Shown piece by piece: positions 61,081-64,000 of a stretch of 64,000 bases of DNA; the first letter of the stretch is position 1, and the number at the start of each line of letters is the position of its first letter. Below the pieces are notes generated by a model, which did no database searches, was not told the origin of the DNA, and saw only the letters and a program-made list of their open reading frames with translations. Made by a program: the position numbers and the translations under genes. Source of the DNA: Microbacterium sp. cf046 (GTDB lineage Bacteria; Actinomycetota; Actinomycetes; Actinomycetales; Microbacteriaceae); the NCBI RefSeq assembly GCF_900114345.1, contig NZ_FOZJ01000001.1, positions 992,001 through 1,056,000 of the forward strand. Reading direction: 5' to 3'.

Positions 61081-62100
61081 ATGAGTGCCGACAAGCCCCT
61101 GGCGGAGCGACTCGATGCGCAGCCGCCGGTCGTGCCGCAGCATCCCGATGTCGCGTTCCGGCCGGCGACGGTCGCCGACATCGATGCGATCCACACCGCG
61201 ATCGCGGCATCCGATCGGCGCGACCATCCGACGTGGGTGACCCCGCGCGAGGAGATCGCCGACGTGTTCGAACTCTCGCACGTCGACGTCGCGCGCGACA
61301 CGCTGCTCGCGATCGCGCCGGACGGATCCGTCGCGGCGATGGGCTGGGCGATGCTGCATCCGAGCCAGGATGCCGCGCTGCACGCATACCTGCAGGGCAC
61401 GGTGCACCCCGACCGGCGTCGCCGTGGCGTCGGCACCGCCCTGATCGGCTGGCTGTACGCGCGCGCCGCCGAGATGCTCATCGAGACCGGGTCGAGCGCC
61501 GATGCGGCGATCTTCCAGTACGTCGACGAGAGCAACGCGGATGCCGCGACCCTCGGCGAACGGCTCGGGCTGCGCACCGAGCGGTGGTTCACCTCGATGC
61601 AGCGCGACCTGTCGGAGCCGATCGAGGGGCCGGACGCGAGGGATGGCGTGGTCCTGGTCGCGTACACGCCCGACCGGGCCGAGGACGTGCGCGAGGCCCG
61701 CAACGATGCGTTCCGCGATCACTGGGGGAGCCTGCCGAGTCCGGCGGAGCGCTGGGCGCAGTTCGTGAACGGGCCGTTCCTGCGCCCCGACCTGTCCACC
61801 CTGGCTCTGGTCGATGGCCGGGTGGCGGCGTTCTGCCTCGCGTCGGTGAACGAGGAGGACTGGGCGGCGCTGGGCGCCCCGAACACGTACATCGACCTGA
61901 TCGGCGTGGTCCGCGATCAGCGCGGCCGCGGCCTCGCGCCTGCTGTCATCGCACGTACGCTCGAGGCGGCCCGTGCCGCCGGGCTCGAACAGGCGGTGCT
62001 CGACGTGGACACCGCGAGCAAGACCGGTGCGAACCGGCTGTACGAGCGGCTCGGATTCCGCGCGACGCAGCGCCAGCAGGCGCTCGTGCGCCACTTCTAG
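61081..62100 (+). CDS. Double GNAT-domain acetyltransferase
   Basis: 339 aa, cytoplasmic. Two GNAT folds in tandem. The first (about 20-170) has the acetyl-CoA loop TVHPDRRRRGVGTALIGWL and the second (about 185-339) has LIGVVRDQRGRGLAPAVI with DTASKTGANRLYERLGF. The layout resembles mycothiol synthase (MshD), but I see no specific MshD signature, and such double-GNAT proteins are numerous in actinobacteria. It stands alone after the rplQ terminator. Substrate unknown. Confidence 0.85.
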   Translation: MSADKPLAERLDAQPPVVPQHPDVAFRPATVADIDAIHTAIAASDRRDHPTWVTPREEIADVFELSHVDVARDTLLAIAPDGSVAAMGWAMLHPSQDAALHAYLQGTVHPDRRRRGVGTALIGWLYARAAEMLIETGSSADAAIFQYVDESNADAATLGERLGLRTERWFTSMQRDLSEPIEGPDARDGVVLVAYTPDRAEDVREARNDAFRDHWGSLPSPAERWAQFVNGPFLRPDLSTLALVDGRVAAFCLASVNEEDWAALGAPNTYIDLIGVVRDQRGRGLAPAVIARTLEAARAAGLEQAVLDVDTASKTGANRLYERLGFRATQRQQALVRHF

Positions 62101-62262
62101 TCCGGCCGGCGGTTTCGGTATCACAACGGCCCTCTGCGCGCTCTATGCCCGAGAGAACGCGCGGGGCTATCCTGGGCGAACCCTCTGTGCAGCAGGGAAC
62201 GGCCGGGGGTCTGGGGATCTGCGGCATCGTCCGCTAGGGCAGAGCGCATCAGGGAGCGCACG

Positions 62263-64000
62263 ATGGCAGCACCGAACATGCCGGTTGCGGCATCCGGTGC
62301 GCCTGCCTCCAGTCCGGCATCCACCGAATGGGTGGGCACTCCGCGCGCCCGCCGTCGTGCCGGTCTGTCGATCTACAGCATCCTGCTGATCATGCTGCTG
62401 TCGGTGAGCGTGCTCTCGAGCATCGTCGTGGGCATCATCGGATACGTCAACGGCACCGAGGCGCTGCGCACGATCGCGTACGAGAAGCTCGTCGAGATCC
62501 GTGAGAACCGCGCGCGCGAGGTCACGCAGCTGTTCTCGACGATCGAGAACGCCGTGCGACTCGGAGCGATGAACGAGACCAGCAAGCAGGCGGCGATCGC
62601 CTTCACGGAAGGCTTCGCCGCGCTCGACCAGCAGCCGGTCGACTCGGCCGACAGCTCCGCATTGGCGGCCTACTACCGCGACGAGTTCGCCGCCGATCTG
62701 TCGGAGGCGACGGGGGAGGACGTGGACGGTGCGAGCTTCGCGCCGCGCACCCCGGCCGCAAAGTACCTCCAGGCCAAGTACGTGATCCCCTACGACAGCT
62801 GGGAAGAGGCGATCCTCACCGACGACGCGGGCGACGGCAGTGCCTGGTCGGCGGCGCACGCGAAGTACCACGACTACTTCCGGGCGATGACGCAGCTGCA
62901 GGACTTCGAAGACGTGCTCATGATCGACACGCAGGGCAATGTGGTCTACAGCGCGTTCAAGGGCGTCGACCTCGGCACGAACCTGCTCGACGGCCCGTAC
63001 CGCCTCTCGAACCTGTCGGAGGCGTACCGCAAGTCGATGAGCCACAACATCGTCGGCGAGGTCGTGCTCGCCGACTTCGCCGCGTACAGCCCGAGCCTGG
63101 GCAATCCGGCGGGCTGGGCGGTGACCCCGGTCGCCGTGGACGGCGAGGTCGTCGGCGCGCTCGCGATCGAGCTGCCGATCGACCGCATCAACGAGGTGAT
63201 GACCGCCTCGGGCGAGTGGCAGATCAACGGCCTCGGCGCGACCGGGGAGACCTATCTCGTCGGACGCGACGGACTCATGCGCTCCATCTCGCGCGAACTC
63301 GTCGACGACCCCGCCGCCTACGAGGATGCCGCCGTCTCCGCAGGTCTGTCGCCGAACTCGGCGGCGATGAGCGTGCAGAACGGCAACACGCTGCTGCAGC
63401 AGATCGTGAGCGGCGCAGCGGTGACCGCCGCGCTCGCCGGCGACAGCGGCACGATGCTGGAGCACAGCTACCTCGGCCGTGACAGCCTCACCGCGTTCGC
63501 CCCGCTGAACATCGACGGACTGAACTGGGTGATCGTCGCGCAGGAGGCCTCGGCCGAAGCGCTCATCCCGGTCGAGGACTTCACGCGCAACCTGATCCTG
63601 TCCACCGCCGGGATGATCATCTTCGTCTGCCTGCTCTCGCTCGTGCTCGCGCAGGTGTTCGTGCGGCCGCTGCGGCGACTGAAGACCGCGGCCCGGCGCA
63701 TCGCCGCGGGCGAGGAGGGCGTGCAGGTCGATGCCGGCTCCTCCGATGAACTGGCGGACGTCGCCACGGCGTTCAACGACATGAGCCGCAGCCTGCAGGT
63801 CAAATCGAATCTCATCGAGGAGCAGGAGCGCGCGAACGAGAACCTCATCCTCTCGTTCATGCCCGAGGGCATGGCCGACCGGTACAAGCACGGCGACGAG
63901 GCCATCACGCAGGAGAACGAGGACGTCACGGTCATCTTCGCCGACATCGTCGGCTTCGAGGAGATGGCGCTGTCGATGACCTCCGAGGAGGCGGTCGCCA
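62263..64000 (+). CDS. Membrane class III adenylate/guanylate cyclase, 3' end outside window
   Basis: 579 complete codons, no stop before the window end. ATG with AGGGAG upstream. A first membrane helix (about 28-52, SIYSILLIMLLSVSVLSSIVVGII) and a second (about 442-466, LILSTAGMIIFVCLLSLVLAQVF) enclose a large outside sensor region that looks like a double Cache domain. A HAMP linker follows (VRPLRRLKTAARRIAAGEEGVQV, with DELADVATAFNDMS). The cyclase domain has just begun: VTVIFADIVGFEEMA, with D561 the first metal-binding Asp. It would make cAMP or cGMP in response to an external ligand; the substrate-defining residues are outside the window. Confidence 0.88.
   Translation, partial: MAAPNMPVAASGAPASSPASTEWVGTPRARRRAGLSIYSILLIMLLSVSVLSSIVVGIIGYVNGTEALRTIAYEKLVEIRENRAREVTQLFSTIENAVRLGAMNETSKQAAIAFTEGFAALDQQPVDSADSSALAAYYRDEFAADLSEATGEDVDGASFAPRTPAAKYLQAKYVIPYDSWEEAILTDDAGDGSAWSAAHAKYHDYFRAMTQLQDFEDVLMIDTQGNVVYSAFKGVDLGTNLLDGPYRLSNLSEAYRKSMSHNIVGEVVLADFAAYSPSLGNPAGWAVTPVAVDGEVVGALAIELPIDRINEVMTASGEWQINGLGATGETYLVGRDGLMRSISRELVDDPAAYEDAAVSAGLSPNSAAMSVQNGNTLLQQIVSGAAVTAALAGDSGTMLEHSYLGRDSLTAFAPLNIDGLNWVIVAQEASAEALIPVEDFTRNLILSTAGMIIFVCLLSLVLAQVFVRPLRRLKTAARRIAAGEEGVQVDAGSSDELADVATAFNDMSRSLQVKSNLIEEQERANENLILSFMPEGMADRYKHGDEAITQENEDVTVIFADIVGFEEMALSMTSEEAVA

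Noticed and set aside
61081..62100. Naming the double-GNAT gene mshD (mycothiol synthase)
   Set aside because: Tandem GNAT layout alone does not separate MshD from the many other double-GNAT proteins in actinobacteria.

Overview
The window is high-GC DNA from an actinobacterium, most likely a member of the Microbacteriaceae such as Microbacterium. This rests on codon use, GTG/TTG starts, gene order and remembered similarity of RpoB, SecY and EF-Tu, not on a database search. It holds the main transcription and translation block: rpoB-rpoC, rpsL-rpsG-fusA-tuf, the S10 and spc ribosomal clusters with secY-adk-map, and the alpha cluster infA-rpmJ-rpsM-rpsK-rpoA-rplQ. Three accessory regions interrupt it.

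Region 1 (1-8.3 kb, minus strand) is a tandem array of at least four paralogues, the last cut by the window edge. Each complete copy has an N-terminal DUF4062 domain, an NB-ARC/STAND-type ATPase and a helical (TPR-like) C-terminus. The array is read from a promoter lying back to back with the rpoB promoter. Region 2 (8.3-15.95 kb) is rpoB-rpoC and a strong terminator. Region 3 (16-19.5 kb) holds small envelope or unknown proteins, several with start codons placed as if leaderless.

Region 4 (19.7-33.7 kb) is a translationally coupled seven-gene run: a Ser/Thr kinase with no extracellular sensor, a giant membrane-anchored Ig/FN3 protein, MoxR ATPase, DUF58 protein, a transglutaminase-like protein lacking catalytic Cys and His, an FHA protein and a Thr-rich membrane protein. 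It looks like a phospho-signalling and surface-assembly module. Region 5 (33.75-38.5 kb) is rpsL-rpsG-fusA-tuf with promoter, leader and terminator. Region 6 (38.6-42.5 kb) holds a DUF4012 protein converging on a sugar-phosphate transferase (surface polysaccharide), plus an orphan small antitoxin-like gene.

Region 7 (42.6-56.3 kb) starts with a promoter carrying tandem GCGACACG repeats and a roughly 330-nt leader, then runs rpsJ to rplO, secY, adk, map and a DsbA-like protein. rpsN is absent from its usual place. Region 8 (56.4-57.7 kb) is a DUF559/AbiEi-like gene flanked by two related 79-bp palindromic repeats. Region 9 (57.7-61.04 kb) is the alpha cluster from its own promoter, with structured RNA before rpsM and no rpsD. 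The window ends with a double-GNAT acetyltransferase and the 5' part of a class III nucleotide cyclase.

Coordinates were read by eye. Promoters, hairpins and domain names come from motif recognition and were not computed.
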